A stretch of DNA of 64,000 bases from Rhodoferax_B sp049316285 (GCF_049316285.1 NZ_JBMOXA010000012.1:62001-126000), one strand, 5' to 3'; shown: positions 1 through 9,900, counted from the stretch's first letter. Program-made: numbers and translations. Notes: generated by a model not told the origin, from the sequence alone.

Positions 1-344
1 ATAGATGGGGAGGTTCTCTCTGGGCGCAGTTTTTGGCAGCCCTAACGACGGCGGCTGTGGTCATGTGCATGGGGCTTGTCTACGCCTTTATCGTGGAAAA
101 AACCAAATCGAAGAAGCTTGAGTGCCCTCACCAAATCAACGTGCACGTGCTGGTCCCGCCTGGGTCTGTTCTTACCCCTTCTCCTTTGCCGTCCCCTAAG
201 GCCACGGCGAATGAAACAAATGGCTTACATTTCCGAAGGCCCTTTAGTACCGTCCCTCCGTGGACCTCCTACCAGGGCTCCCAACAGTCGACTCACGTTA
301 GCTTTACCGTCACGAAGAATCAAAAAAGTAAGGAAAAGAGATGA
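1..344 (+). CDS. Partial membrane-anchored hypothetical protein (C-terminal part)
   Basis: I do not recognise this protein. The reading frame is open from the first bases of the window to a stop at 342-344, so the true start is probably upstream; the only in-window candidates are a TTG at 33 and later ATGs. The visible part begins with one strongly hydrophobic segment rich in Ala, Val, Met and Leu, followed by a Lys-rich stop-transfer stretch and a Pro/Ser/Thr-rich tail ending in a basic cluster. This is the layout of a single-pass membrane protein. Its stop overlaps the ATG of the next gene (ATGA at 341-344), which argues that it is a real gene in the same operon. Confidence 0.5.
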   Translation, partial: RWGGSLWAQFLAALTTAAVVMCMGLVYAFIVEKTKSKKLECPHQINVHVLVPPGSVLTPSPLPSPKATANETNGLHFRRPFSTVPPWTSYQGSQQSTHVSFTVTKNQKSKEKR

Positions 345-1165
345 TGCTAGGACTCGCGAAAGGTGCAGCAGGATTGGCCGCCGGAGCCGCACTGCCCAGT
401 ATGACCAAAGCTATCTACAGCCTTTACGGCATGACCGGCTCCATCAACACCTTTGTGGATGGTCATATCGACCAGCTAAAGAACTCGAAGAACCAGACGG
501 CTTCTCAAACAGGGGCCATCCTGGAGGGCGCGAAGTTCGGGTTTGGTTTGGGCTATCTCAGCTCGGTCATCGTCATCGCAGTCGGCCAGCATCTGCTCGG
601 CAACACTCTCTCGGCAGTTGGCACCTTAGTGTCGGCCACCACGATGTCCAATCCAATTGCGATGACGTGTGCGGCAGTGGGCGCCATCTACTACGGTTGG
701 CGTGCACTGGAGCCTGCCCAGCAGAATGCTATCGTGGACAGCGTGACCCGTGGGTTAGAGCTGGGCGCACAGCTCATCAAATCCGTTATCGATTTTCTGA
801 TTACGCAAACCAAAGAGCTGGTTAGTTCTCAAACCGCGAGCGAGTTCAAGAAGCAGGTAATGGACTACGCCGACGCCGTCACCAAGGCGCTGAACGAAGC
901 CGCTGGCAAAGTGGGAAATCTGATGGTCGAAGCCTCCGGCAAAGCGAACGACCTCCGCCAGGTCGCAGGCAGCGCGGCGACTGCGGCTGTTGAGAGCACC
1001 ACTGTTGCGTTGAAATCGGCGGCTAACTCCGCATCCGATGCGCTCCGGGTCGCCTATGAGAAGACGGGGCGAGCCGCCACCAATCTCGCGGGTTCTGCAA
1101 AGAAGACCTTGGGCTGGAACAAGCCAGAAGAGCCGGCCGCCTCCAAAGACCAGCCCTCGGTCTAG
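341..1165 (+). CDS. Hypothetical protein with hydrophobic core and amphipathic helical tail
   Basis: Unrecognised protein of 274 residues. The N-terminal 20 residues are Ala/Gly-rich. Residues about 66-120 contain two long hydrophobic stretches with Gly spacing, suggesting two membrane helices or a hairpin. From about 125 onward the protein is an Ala/Lys/Glu/Thr-rich amphipathic helical region without aromatic residues, reminiscent of phasins, apolipoproteins or LEA-like helices. The C-terminus is a disordered Pro/Glu/Lys tail. The start overlaps the upstream stop (ATGA), so the two are translationally coupled. A membrane-active or membrane-coating role is possible from composition only. Confidence 0.6.
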   Translation: MMLGLAKGAAGLAAGAALPSMTKAIYSLYGMTGSINTFVDGHIDQLKNSKNQTASQTGAILEGAKFGFGLGYLSSVIVIAVGQHLLGNTLSAVGTLVSATTMSNPIAMTCAAVGAIYYGWRALEPAQQNAIVDSVTRGLELGAQLIKSVIDFLITQTKELVSSQTASEFKKQVMDYADAVTKALNEAAGKVGNLMVEASGKANDLRQVAGSAATAAVESTTVALKSAANSASDALRVAYEKTGRAATNLAGSAKKTLGWNKPEEPAASKDQPSV

Positions 1166-1254
1166 GGTTCCCTGATTCGATTGGTCGATGGTCGCGACGC
1201 CTTGTGCTCACGACCCATTTCATGCCGCGTTCGCGCGTAGCACCACCATCAAAC

Positions 1255-2157
1255 ATGCCATCTGCGAATCACGATACCTTGGTGCACCGGCTGGTGGCCA
1301 TCCTCAGTAAGCTGAATCAGGGGGAGGCGTTAGAACCTAAAGCGCTGGCGCTTGAATTCAACGTCAGCTTGCGCACCATTCAGCGAGACCTCCACGAGCG
1401 CTTCCTGTATTTGCCACTCGAACAGAGCGAAGGCAAGTTCCGACTGCATCCGTCGTTCCTTGGAAAACTCACGCTCAAGGACGTGCATCACTTCGCGGCA
1501 CTGGCCGGTGTCAAGGGCTTGTTTCCTGGACTCTCCGAAGAGTTTCTGCGCGACATCTTCCACAACCGCGTCCACGATAGCCTGATGGTCAAAGGCCATC
1601 ATTACGAGGACTTGCGCGGCAAGGAACAGGACTTTAAGACGGTCGAGAAAGCCATCGCCGACCACCTTGAGGTGTCCTTCGAATACCCCGTGGAAGCTGG
1701 ATTGAAGCCCTATGTGGTGGAACCCTACAAACTCGTCAACAACAAAGGTGTGTGGTACCTGGCGGCCAAGCACCACGAGAAGCTCAAGACCTTTTCCTTC
1801 ACCAAGTTGGAGCGCATCACAGTAGGTGCCACCACCTTCATTCCAGACGCATCGGTGGATGCTCGACTCGCCCAGGAGGATGGCATCTGGCTGAGCGCGA
1901 ACCCCATCGATGTGGTGCTCAAAATCAACCCGTCGGTCGCAGGCTATTTCAAACGCCGAACCCTGGTCGCCAACCAGCACATTACCCGCGAGTTCCCGGA
2001 TGGCAGCATCCTCCTGGAGGCCAGAGTCGGTCACCCCAACCAGGTCATGCCCATCGTTCGATATTGGATTCCGAACATCCAGATTGTCAGCCCTCCGGGC
2101 CTTCAAGACGAGCTTGAACAGACCCTGCGTGATTACCTCTCCATTTCAAAAGACTGA
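1255..2157 (+). CDS. WYL-domain transcriptional regulator (HTH-WYL-WCX)
   Basis: A 300-residue DNA-binding regulator of the YafY/WYL type. A DeoR-like winged helix occupies residues about 8-65, with an SLRTIQRDL recognition-helix signature at 38-46. The WYL domain follows with its name-giving residues at 167-169 in VWYLAAK, and a WCX-like C-terminal domain ends the protein. The frame is open to a GTG at 1204, but the ATG at 1255 starts the conserved part and is preferred. WYL domains are proposed to bind ligands such as nucleotides or nucleic acid ends and often control defence loci. It sits between two unknown membrane proteins and probably regulates that cluster. Confidence 0.85.
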   Translation: MPSANHDTLVHRLVAILSKLNQGEALEPKALALEFNVSLRTIQRDLHERFLYLPLEQSEGKFRLHPSFLGKLTLKDVHHFAALAGVKGLFPGLSEEFLRDIFHNRVHDSLMVKGHHYEDLRGKEQDFKTVEKAIADHLEVSFEYPVEAGLKPYVVEPYKLVNNKGVWYLAAKHHEKLKTFSFTKLERITVGATTFIPDASVDARLAQEDGIWLSANPIDVVLKINPSVAGYFKRRTLVANQHITREFPDGSILLEARVGHPNQVMPIVRYWIPNIQIVSPPGLQDELEQTLRDYLSISKD

Positions 2158-2167
2158 GACCACGGAC

Positions 2168-2998
2168 ATGCCACTTCCACAAAACCTGCGCAGAGCAGTC
2201 CTCATTTTCTTGGCCGTCATCGTCCTAGCGGCCAGTTGGTTCACTCCCGTCACAGACCGGGCACGGACAGAAGTGGAAGGCGGCTTGCAGCGTGCGCTGA
2301 CAGTCTTCGCAGCGGCCCGTGCGCTCGGTGCAGTCGTATCGGTTGCCCAACACACGCAGGTGGAGGTTTCGGCTGTGGGCGTGGTCGGCGTGGCGCTTGC
2401 GCCAGGCCAGATTCTGCAGCCCTTAGACCACCTTCTCGACCAGTTCGCCGAAGTCATGCTGTTCGCCAGCGTCTCGTTTGGCGTTCAACTGTTGCTGCTC
2501 AAGATTGGCACACATTGGGTCGTGTCCACGCTGGTGACCGTCGCTGTGGTCGGAATGGTCCTTGCACGTTGGCGAGATGCAAACTCTGCCTCGCGTTGGT
2601 TGCAACCCCTGGTGGTGGTTCTACTGGTGATTCGTTTCGCCGTCCCCGTTTCCGCCATCGGGAACGAAGCACTCTACCGTTGGTTCATGGCCGACGAGCT
2701 CCATCAGGAGCTCAGTACTCTTCAAACACCGTCGACAGAGAGCGTGTTGAAGGAGCCCCTCGCCGACCGCGCGATGAGTTCGTTGGCCCGCCTCAAGGAA
2801 TGGGCAAGCAAATTCTCAGACCCTAAATCTCAATACGAAGACATTCTCAAGTCAGCAACGGGCTGGTCCAACGCCATCGTCAAGTTGATTGGCTATTTTG
2901 TCGCACAGACGGTCTTGTTCCCTATCGCGTTCCTTGGGCTCATCTGGGTACTGGCTCGTGTTGGGGTTCGCGCAGTGCTTCCCGTTACCACCAGCTAA
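2168..2998 (+). CDS. Multi-pass inner-membrane protein of unknown function
   Basis: A 276-residue membrane protein. The first ~25 residues form a signal-anchor. Residues about 30-95 carry a moderately hydrophobic region, and further membrane segments lie at about 95-130, 145-165 and 235-270, separated by a charged helical stretch at 180-230. I recall uncharacterised proteobacterial proteins with a similar segment around the VALAPGQILQPLDHL stretch, but no function. The ATG at 2168 lies 10 bases after the stop of the WYL gene, so the two are probably co-transcribed. The frame stays open upstream to 1910, but that part is only a shadow of the WYL gene. Confidence 0.65.
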   Translation: MPLPQNLRRAVLIFLAVIVLAASWFTPVTDRARTEVEGGLQRALTVFAAARALGAVVSVAQHTQVEVSAVGVVGVALAPGQILQPLDHLLDQFAEVMLFASVSFGVQLLLLKIGTHWVVSTLVTVAVVGMVLARWRDANSASRWLQPLVVVLLVIRFAVPVSAIGNEALYRWFMADELHQELSTLQTPSTESVLKEPLADRAMSSLARLKEWASKFSDPKSQYEDILKSATGWSNAIVKLIGYFVAQTVLFPIAFLGLIWVLARVGVRAVLPVTTS

Positions 2999-3195
2999 TT
3001 TCCGCAGAGTCGCCCGTCGGCGCTGCCCTGAAAAAACGGCGCGGATTCAGTCCGCGAGAGAGGTCATTGGAGTAGGCGTTCTCGGCCTGCGCAAAGACCG
3101 ACCTCACTCGATGTGAGCAACAAAGTACATGCGACACCACCTGTCGTCCGTGGGTCGAATACTCCTCCCTCATTCAACTTTTGGGAGAAGCACCT

Positions 3196-3366
3196 ATGTT
3201 TTGGCTCACACTGACATTCGCAGGTTGGGCGGTGGCCTTGGTGAAGCTGGGGACCTACATTGTTTGGCTGGGCTTCGCGAAGACCCTCTTAAAGGTAGGT
3301 CTCCTCATCTTGCTCGTGCCGGCCATCGTCTTCATTGGCCAGATGAACCGCAAATCTCAAAATTGA
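3196..3366 (+). CDS. Small membrane protein (56 aa)
   Basis: Two closely spaced hydrophobic helices (about residues 3-25 and 30-50) end in a short polar tail, so this is almost wholly a membrane protein. The ATG at 3196 follows GGGAGAAG at a suitable distance, a good ribosome binding site; an in-frame TTG at 3181 is less likely. It lies about 200 bases after the 276-residue membrane protein and 17 bases before the next small gene, in the same orientation. No family recognised. Confidence 0.5.
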   Translation: MFWLTLTFAGWAVALVKLGTYIVWLGFAKTLLKVGLLILLVPAIVFIGQMNRKSQN

Positions 3367-3383
3367 CGCGGGGGCATAGAGCG

Positions 3384-3584
3384 ATGACCGCGACACTCCT
3401 GTTTGTGCTTTTGGCCGTATCCACAACTGGCTCCATCCCAACTTACCTGGAGGTCAAGACATTTGACGCAGGAGAGACCTGCGAACGGATAGCCGCGCAG
3501 CTGAACACACTGGAGACAACGACCCGCTACCGCTGTGAAACCGCAGTTGTTCCCGATAACCTCCGCGGCAAGATATTCCAGTGA
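3384..3584 (+). CDS. Small secreted or periplasmic protein (66 aa)
   Basis: The ORF begins with a short hydrophobic leader (about residues 3-17) resembling a signal peptide, followed by a compact polar domain with two Cys residues spaced for a possible disulfide (CERI and YRCE). The ATG at 3384 is 17 bases after the preceding small membrane gene. It resembles in layout short periplasmic proteins of unknown function, but the family is not recognised. The coding call rests on position, leader and uninterrupted frame, so it is moderate. Confidence 0.4.
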   Translation: MTATLLFVLLAVSTTGSIPTYLEVKTFDAGETCERIAAQLNTLETTTRYRCETAVVPDNLRGKIFQ

Positions 3585-3671
3585 TGGGGAGCCCGCACCG
3601 TTTACACAAACTATCGAACGCGCCTGCTCATGGAACTATGGTTTCTGGAAGCAGTAGAAGCTCGGACGTAA

Positions 3672-4586
3672 CTATGTGCTCGGCACGAATCCCGGCATCA
3701 AGGCCTCGACTTCCGCACGGTTCCTGAGTGCAATTTGTTGCGCCTCGGGCTTGGAGGATTCGGCCAGTTCAAGGCGAAGGTGGCGTAGCGCGTAGAAGAG
3801 AAATGCTTGCCGGCAATGAAACTCCACTTGGCCATTTTCCATGCCGAAGTCGAGCTCAATCGCGCGCTTGTGGGATTCGGACAGTCTGGGGTGAGGAACC
3901 AATACCAACGGAACAATGGTGTGCCATTCGGCGTCTTCCGCCGGGTCGGCTAGGCCAGGCCCTGTCCCGCTGACCTCCAACATGCGCGCGATGACGAAGT
4001 CGCGAAACTCCTTGCGGGTATGACAGAAAGCACGAGCGTGCCAGCGGAACCCGTCATGGGCCAGGGCATGAGGCGTAATTGCGCGCAATGTGGGCTGCGG
4101 ACGTGTCATGGACTGATATTGCACGCGTATAGCAGTCCCTTCCCTGATGGCGCGCAAAAGTGCGAGTAGAACATCAGTCCGAAAATTCCGACTGGGTGTT
4201 GGTAGCGTTGCCACCGGGGGGGCCCAGGCCAGAAAGCTGCTTTCTTCGGCCTGCAGTCCTGCACTGTTTTCCAGTAGCTCGTTCAGGAATCGACCCGCAT
4301 CACTCGAGGGATAGAGTGGCTGGAATTCAGGAGGAGCGGTGTAGACCCGAGAACTGCGGTCATACACGAGGTTGCCTGGTGCCAGGCTGGTGTACTTGGC
4401 GATGTCCAGCGAAGCTTGAGGTACGGATATCCCGAAAAACTCCATGAGGTCACTGCGGTTAAGTCGACCGTCCCAGCGCAGGCGGAAATCTATGAACTCC
4501 AAACGGCGGTCTTGGCTCCACCGTCCAGAGGAGCGACCAGGGGCTTGTTCCGCTTTAACTGATGGCTTGGCGTCTGGCTGTTTCAT
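3672..4586 (-). CDS. BrxR/CapW-like WYL-domain regulator divergent from Wadjet
   Basis: A 304-residue regulator with an N-terminal winged helix at about 24-85 (LMEFFGISVPQASLDI is the HTH), a WYL domain at about 135-215 and a WCX-type C-terminal domain. The WYL position reads FRWHARAFC at 180-188, the variant I associate with the BrxR/CapW group, which represses phage-defence operons by binding their promoters. It is divergent from jetA, with only 147 bases between the two starts and a 17-bp tandem repeat inside that gap. It is therefore the probable regulator of the Wadjet operon. The first ~20 residues are low-complexity and could be outside the folded protein. Confidence 0.85.
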   Translation of the reverse strand: MKQPDAKPSVKAEQAPGRSSGRWSQDRRLEFIDFRLRWDGRLNRSDLMEFFGISVPQASLDIAKYTSLAPGNLVYDRSSRVYTAPPEFQPLYPSSDAGRFLNELLENSAGLQAEESSFLAWAPPVATLPTPSRNFRTDVLLALLRAIREGTAIRVQYQSMTRPQPTLRAITPHALAHDGFRWHARAFCHTRKEFRDFVIARMLEVSGTGPGLADPAEDAEWHTIVPLVLVPHPRLSESHKRAIELDFGMENGQVEFHCRQAFLFYALRHLRLELAESSKPEAQQIALRNRAEVEALMPGFVPST

Positions 4587-4614
4587 TCCGCGATTGTCTC
4601 ACGAGTACAAAAAC

Positions 4615-4654
4615 TAGATGAGAATAATAAATAGACGCGAATAATAAATAGATG
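4615..4654. promoter_or_regulatory. 17-bp AT-rich tandem repeat, candidate operator for jetABCD and its WYL regulator
   Basis: Two consecutive 17-bp units, TAGATGAGAATAATAAA (4615-4631) and TAGACGCGAATAATAAA (4632-4648), differ at two positions and are followed by a partial third unit TAGATG (4649-4654). The repeat lies 28 bases upstream of the WYL start and 80 bases upstream of jetA, in strikingly AT-rich DNA. Direct repeats of about one and a half helical turns between a regulator and its divergent target are typical operators. A TATGCT at 4655-4660 could serve as a -10 toward jetA. Confidence 0.6.
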
Positions 4655-4733
4655 TATGCTAACGACGTTGGTCAACAACCTTGGAGGTCTCTGTGGGAGA
4701 AGTCAGCAGGTTTGACGTTGTCGGGGAAATGGC

Positions 4734-6197
4734 ATGAAAGCACTTCGTGGTGCGGCCGCCCTCCGCAATCTTCGTGAGCAGCCCCTTTGGCGTTTGCTGG
4801 CAGCCAACAAGGGGCCTGTTGTAATCGCCTTGCTGCAGTCCTTGTTTGTGGAGTCCGAACAAACGCTTCCAAGTTCAGTGCTCCACGAACGATTGACCCG
4901 CGATATCGAGGCGCTACGGGCTGTTGGGGAAGAGCTTCCGCAAACACCGCAGGCCTATGTTGCAGAGTGGCTCAGCCAGGGATGGTTGACTCGTCGATTT
5001 CCTGCGGGGGCGTCTGAGGAGGAGTACGAGCTGTCGGTGGACGCACTAACCGCTCTGCGCTTTGTGACAGGACTCTTGAAGCCGCGTAGCACGGCGACCG
5101 AGAGCCGGCTCTCCGTTGTGATTCACCAGTTGTCACGTCTGGCGGAGGAAACCGACACCAATCCGCAATCGCGATTGGCGGCTTTGCGCGCCGAGCGAGA
5201 CCGCATTGACCGGGCGATTGCGGAAGTCGAACGCGGTGGGGTCAAAGCGCTTGCCCCAGACCGGGCGGTAGAGCGGGCGCGCGAAGTCATCGCCCTGGCG
5301 CAAGAACTTGCAGCCGACTTTCGAAGCGTTCGTGATGAATTCGAGAGGTTGAACCGAGGTCTTCGTCAGAGTTTGATGGAGAACGAAGGGAGCCGCGGCG
5401 ATGTGTTGGAGCAGCTTTTTGCAGGAGTTGACCTCATTGGTGAAAGCGATGCAGGTCGAACCTTTCATGCGTTCTGGCGGTTGCTGACCGATAGCGAACA
5501 GGCCGCGACGCTGCGCGAGTCGTTGGATGAGGTGACAGGCCGCCCCTTCGCACGACAGTTGGAATCGCAGGAGCGCAAGTTCTTGTTGGGGCTGACGGGG
5601 GGCTTGTTGAACGAGGGACGAGGGGTGCACGATGTACTGCAGCATTTCGCGCGTAGCCTCAAAAGCTTTGTCCAGAGCCGGGAATTCCTCGAGCACCGAC
5701 GACTACATGGCCTTCTCAAAGCGGCGACACAGGCTGCGCTGAGCGCCAAAGACGAGGTGCGACCAAACGAGCAGGTGGGCTTCGAGCTCATGCAGTCCAG
5801 CAGCCGAATACGGTCCGTGTCGCAGTGGGCGATGTATGACCCGGCTGAGCGAGTGACCGACTCCTCGATGCAGGCGGCGGAGCCGTCTGAATTGGACCTC
5901 GAAACGGTGAGCGAGCTGGTTCGACAATCGGAAATCGACTTTCGAACGCTCAAGGCCCACGTACGGGCTATCTTGGACCGTCAGTCTCAGGTTTCCATCG
6001 CGCAGGTGCTTGCGGAGTACCCCGCGGAGCAGGGTCTGGGAAGTGTTGTCGGCTATGTCGCCTTGGGTTCCAAGCATGGGGAAGTGACCGACGGGACAGA
6101 GCTAGTGGTCTGGGCAGGGAACGACGAGGTGCAGCGCCGCGCCAAGGTTCCCACCATCTATTTCATGAGGGAGCGTTATCTTGAACTCGTTGACTGA
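4734..6197 (+). CDS. jetA: Wadjet subunit JetA (DUF3375), kleisin-like
   Basis: A 487-residue protein matching the DUF3375 family in length, N-terminal pattern and order of genes. In Wadjet, JetA is the kleisin-like subunit that bridges the JetC ATPase heads, with JetB as its KITE-like partner. The sequence is largely helical: an N-terminal winged-helix-like region at about 1-110, a coiled coil at about 145-210 (alternating Ala/Glu/Arg/Leu), then a second helical region to about 420 and a small C-terminal beta-rich domain. No start lies upstream in frame because a stop occurs at 4713-4715, so the ATG at 4734 is firm. First gene of the jet operon. Confidence 0.9.
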   Translation: MKALRGAAALRNLREQPLWRLLAANKGPVVIALLQSLFVESEQTLPSSVLHERLTRDIEALRAVGEELPQTPQAYVAEWLSQGWLTRRFPAGASEEEYELSVDALTALRFVTGLLKPRSTATESRLSVVIHQLSRLAEETDTNPQSRLAALRAERDRIDRAIAEVERGGVKALAPDRAVERAREVIALAQELAADFRSVRDEFERLNRGLRQSLMENEGSRGDVLEQLFAGVDLIGESDAGRTFHAFWRLLTDSEQAATLRESLDEVTGRPFARQLESQERKFLLGLTGGLLNEGRGVHDVLQHFARSLKSFVQSREFLEHRRLHGLLKAATQAALSAKDEVRPNEQVGFELMQSSSRIRSVSQWAMYDPAERVTDSSMQAAEPSELDLETVSELVRQSEIDFRTLKAHVRAILDRQSQVSIAQVLAEYPAEQGLGSVVGYVALGSKHGEVTDGTELVVWAGNDEVQRRAKVPTIYFMRERYLELVD

Positions 6198-6912
6198 CAT
6201 GATGGATGAGTCTCCTGTAGACGACGCAGGGGAGGACTCCCCCGTTGCCGAAGCTGCCACCTTCCTAGGGGATACGGGGACGTTGCCCATCGACACCCGA
6301 CGGGTCCTGGTTCAACTTCTTCTGGGGCCCTCCGTGGATGCCCGGCGTCAATCGAAGCTGTGGCCGGTACTGTTGCGCGATGAGGCAGCCATCCGTTCGC
6401 GGTTGCATGACTTTTTTCTTGAAGTCGTCATCGACCACGAGCAGAAGGTCGCTTTCACAAGGCAAGTCGTTTCTGAAGAGCTGGATGTTCCCATCTTGCT
6501 ACGTAAAGCTTCACTTACATTCCTGGAAACGGCACTACTGCTTTTCCTGCGGCAGCGGCTGACCCAGGCCGATGCGCAGGGAGAGCGGGCGGTCGTCTCG
6601 CTCGAAGACATGCAAGAACATCTGGCGGTGTTCGAAAAAGAGAATAACCCCGACCACGCCAAGTTCGGTCGGCAGGTCATCAATGCCGTCGACAAGGCGA
6701 AGACGTTGAGCTTGTTGCAGTCCATTCGCGGGTCGGGGGAACGCTACGAGGTCTCGCCAACACTCAAGCTCCTGTTCTCCGCGGAGGAAATTCAGGAACT
6801 CACGCGGACGTATGCCACGTTGGTTACCTCCCGTCGAGAAGCGGGTACCACTGGGGCATCTGGTGGCGAAGACAACGTCCAGACGGTGCAAGATGAGGAG
6901 GATGCTCAATGA
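6181..6912 (+). CDS. jetB: Wadjet subunit JetB (DUF4194), KITE-like
   Basis: A 243-residue protein of the DUF4194 type. JetB proteins are the winged-helix (MukE/KITE-like) partner of JetA. After an acidic, disordered N-terminus, residues about 55-200 form two winged-helix-like units. The TTG at 6181 has a good Shine-Dalgarno, GAGGGAG at 6167-6173, seven bases upstream, and would overlap jetA by 17 bases. The ATGs at 6199 and 6202, just after the jetA stop, have no comparable site. I therefore keep the TTG start, though either is possible. Its stop overlaps the jetC start (ATGA at 6909-6912), indicating coupling. Confidence 0.88.
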   Translation: MNSLTDMMDESPVDDAGEDSPVAEAATFLGDTGTLPIDTRRVLVQLLLGPSVDARRQSKLWPVLLRDEAAIRSRLHDFFLEVVIDHEQKVAFTRQVVSEELDVPILLRKASLTFLETALLLFLRQRLTQADAQGERAVVSLEDMQEHLAVFEKENNPDHAKFGRQVINAVDKAKTLSLLQSIRGSGERYEVSPTLKLLFSAEEIQELTRTYATLVTSRREAGTTGASGGEDNVQTVQDEEDAQ

Positions 6913-9900
6913 ACCCGTTTGCTCAAGCCGAACTGCTGGGGGGTAGCAGTGACCAGTTTCGCCTCACGCGAATTCAGACATTCAATTGGGGGACGTTCTC
7001 AAACGTCTTCGATTTCCCCATCCCAAAAGAGGGCTACCTCTTCGTCGGCCCTTCGGGTTCTGGCAAGTCCACTGTCCTGGATGCACATGCTGCACTTCTG
7101 ACGCCTCCGAAGTGGGTGGATTTCAACGTTGCGGCACGCGAGGCCGAGCGCAATGGTCGGGACCGCAGCGTCATGACCTACCTCCGTGGGGCGTGGGCGC
7201 AGCAGACTGGCGAGGCCGGCGATTATGTGTCGCAGTACTTGCGTAGCGGGACGACGTGGTCTGCCATCGCGGAGACTTACCGTGATGAACTAGGGCGTGT
7301 CGTGGTGCTTGCACAAGTGCTGTGGGTGAAGGGGAACTCGACCGCGTCTGGTGATGCCAAGCGGGTGTACCTGACGCTTGAACGGGAGTTTGATGTTCAG
7401 GAGCTGGAGTTCTTCGCGAAGAACGAATTCGATGCGCGCCGTTTCAAACACGACTTGCCTGATGCCAAGGTGCATACGGAGTTCAGCGCTTACCAAGAAC
7501 GCTTCCGCCGACTGCTGGGAATCGAGAACGAGCGCGCATTGCGCTTGTTGCACAAGACGCAGTCCGCCAAGAACCTGGGCGACCTCAACGTGTTCTTGCG
7601 GGACTTCATGTTGGACGAGCCCGAAACCTTCGGCATCGCCACCAGCCTGGTCAATGAATTCGGGGAGCTCAATGAGGCGCACCAAGAAGTCGTCGCAGCT
7701 CGTAAACAAATTAAGACGCTGGTGCCGGCGCGCGAAGAATACGGGGAGCTTGACCGGGTAAAACTTGAGAGCAATGGCCTGCGGGCCATACAGACCGCCA
7801 TTGACCAATATCGAGAACACCGGCGCAAGCTTCTTCTCGACGAGCGTATTGCCGAACTCGAAGTCGACAGGGAGGGCTCAAGACAGGAGACCTTGCGTCT
7901 CGCGTCCATTGTGGAGAACGAGTTCCAGAAGCTGACGGACCTTCAACGGCAGAGACTCAACATGGGAGCCGATGTTCTTGCTCGGCTTGAAGGTGACATC
8001 AAGGCCGCCGAAACCGAAAAGCCAATCCGCATCGGCAAGCGCGACCTGGCGGCAGCAGCATGCAAAGCCATGGGATGGGCCGTTCCTGATTCAGTGGTGT
8101 GGTTTGTCCAGCGTGTCGAAGCTGCCAAGCAACGGGTTTTGAATGCCCGCGACTTGAAGAACGAGGTCGAAGAACGGAAGGACGGTGTCAAGGATGAGCT
8201 GCGTCGGGCAAATGAGAGTTTCCTGAAGGTCGTCGCAGAGGTCAAGGCGCTTGAGCGCCAGAAATCAAACTTGCCAGCAAGGTTGGTCGACTTGCGGGAA
8301 CGCATGGCTTTGGACCTCTCGATTCCCGAAGAGAAGCTGCCGTTTGTCGGCGAATTGGTCGAGGTCCGAGCCGAAGAGACGGAGTGGCGCGGGGCCATCG
8401 AACGTGTCCTGGGTGGCTTCGCTCGTTCCATCCTTGTGGACGAGAAGCACTACCCTGCGGTATCGACCTACCTGAATGAACGCAACATCGGCGAGCGGCT
8501 GGTGTACTTCCGAACCATTCCCCAGACCTCGGGGCGCACACCAGGCCCCCACTCCTTGGTGCGCAAGCTCAACATGGCATCGGGTAGTTTCGGGGACTGG
8601 GTCCGGGAGGAGCTCAAGCATTCCTTCGACTTCGAGTGCGCCGACACACTGCAGGCGTTCCGCAATGCTTCGCGCGCAGTCACCCGCGAGGGACAGGTCA
8701 AGCACAGCACCATGCGGCATGAGAAGAATGACCGCCACTCGGTCAACGACCGCAATCAGTGGGTCTTGGGCTTCGACAACAAGGAAAAGTTGGTAATTTT
8801 CAAACAGCAGGCCATGGAAATCGGTGGCCGTATCAGTGAACTCGAAGAGACCGTTCGCAAGATTGGGAAAGAGGAAGATGCCCAACAGGAACAGATACTG
8901 CACTGTCAAAATCTGTCGAATCTGACTTGGAACGATGTAGACGTCGGGTCTCTGTTGACGCACATCAACGACCTGACCATCCGCTTGAGGGCTGAGCGTG
9001 AAGCTCGTCCAGACCTTGCAGCGTTGAACGACCGCATTGGAAAGCAAGAAGATGCATATTCCAAAGCTGCTGATAAGAAGAGCGCTGAGGACGGCAACGG
9101 GAAGTCTATTTCTGCTGATATCAATCGTTTCAGAGGGAAGCTGGACGAATTAGCAAAGCTGTGGCCGACTTCTGAACGTCCGCCGGCCTTCGCCGAGCAA
9201 ATTGCAGTCCGGTACAAGACCACGGGGAAAGAAGTCACCCTGGAGAGCCTCGACCATGTCACCAACTTGGTTGAGCGCGGCCTGAACTCGGAATTGCGGA
9301 CACTGGAAAGTCGGATGTCGGACCTTCGCAATTCCATCGTTCAGCGTTTTGCAAATTTCAACCGGGAGTGGGCTGCCGTTGCTGGCGGCCTTGATGCGAC
9401 GCTCGAAAGTGCCGACGACTATATGGCAAAGCTCAAGCGGCTGGAGGACGACAACCTGCCCGCGTTCGAGGACCGGTTCTTCAGCCTTCTACGGGAGCAG
9501 AGCGACCAGAATCTTACGTTGCTCGCCACGAAGCTGGACGAGGAGCGCTCAGCCATTCGGTCTCGCATGGAGCTCGTCAATGAAAGTCTGCGAACGGCGC
9601 CGTTCAATCCGGGGACGCACCTCGTCATCGACACGACCGACAAGGCCATCGAGGATGTGCGCTTGTTCCGTGCGAGCCTCAAGGATTCACTCAGCCACTC
9701 GTTCTCAAACGACCGCGACTTGGCAGAGAAGCGCTTCAAAGCGTTGGCTGACCTCGTAAAACGTCTCGCGAGCCAGGAAACCGTCGACAAGAACTGGCGA
9801 AATCTTGTGCTCGACGTGCGGCAACACGTCGAGTTCGTTGCTCGCGAACTGGACGAGGACGACCTGGAGGTCGAGGTCTACCGCAGTGGCGCAGGGAAGT

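Noticed and set aside
76..825. Long open frame overlapping the first two genes
   Set aside because: Its composition is Arg/Pro/Ser-rich shadow coding; the frames ending at 344 and running 341-1165 are coupled by ATGA and have sensible hydrophobic profiles.
1330..2106. 258-residue open frame on the minus strand
   Set aside because: It is the antisense shadow of the WYL regulator, which has clear HTH and WYL motifs.
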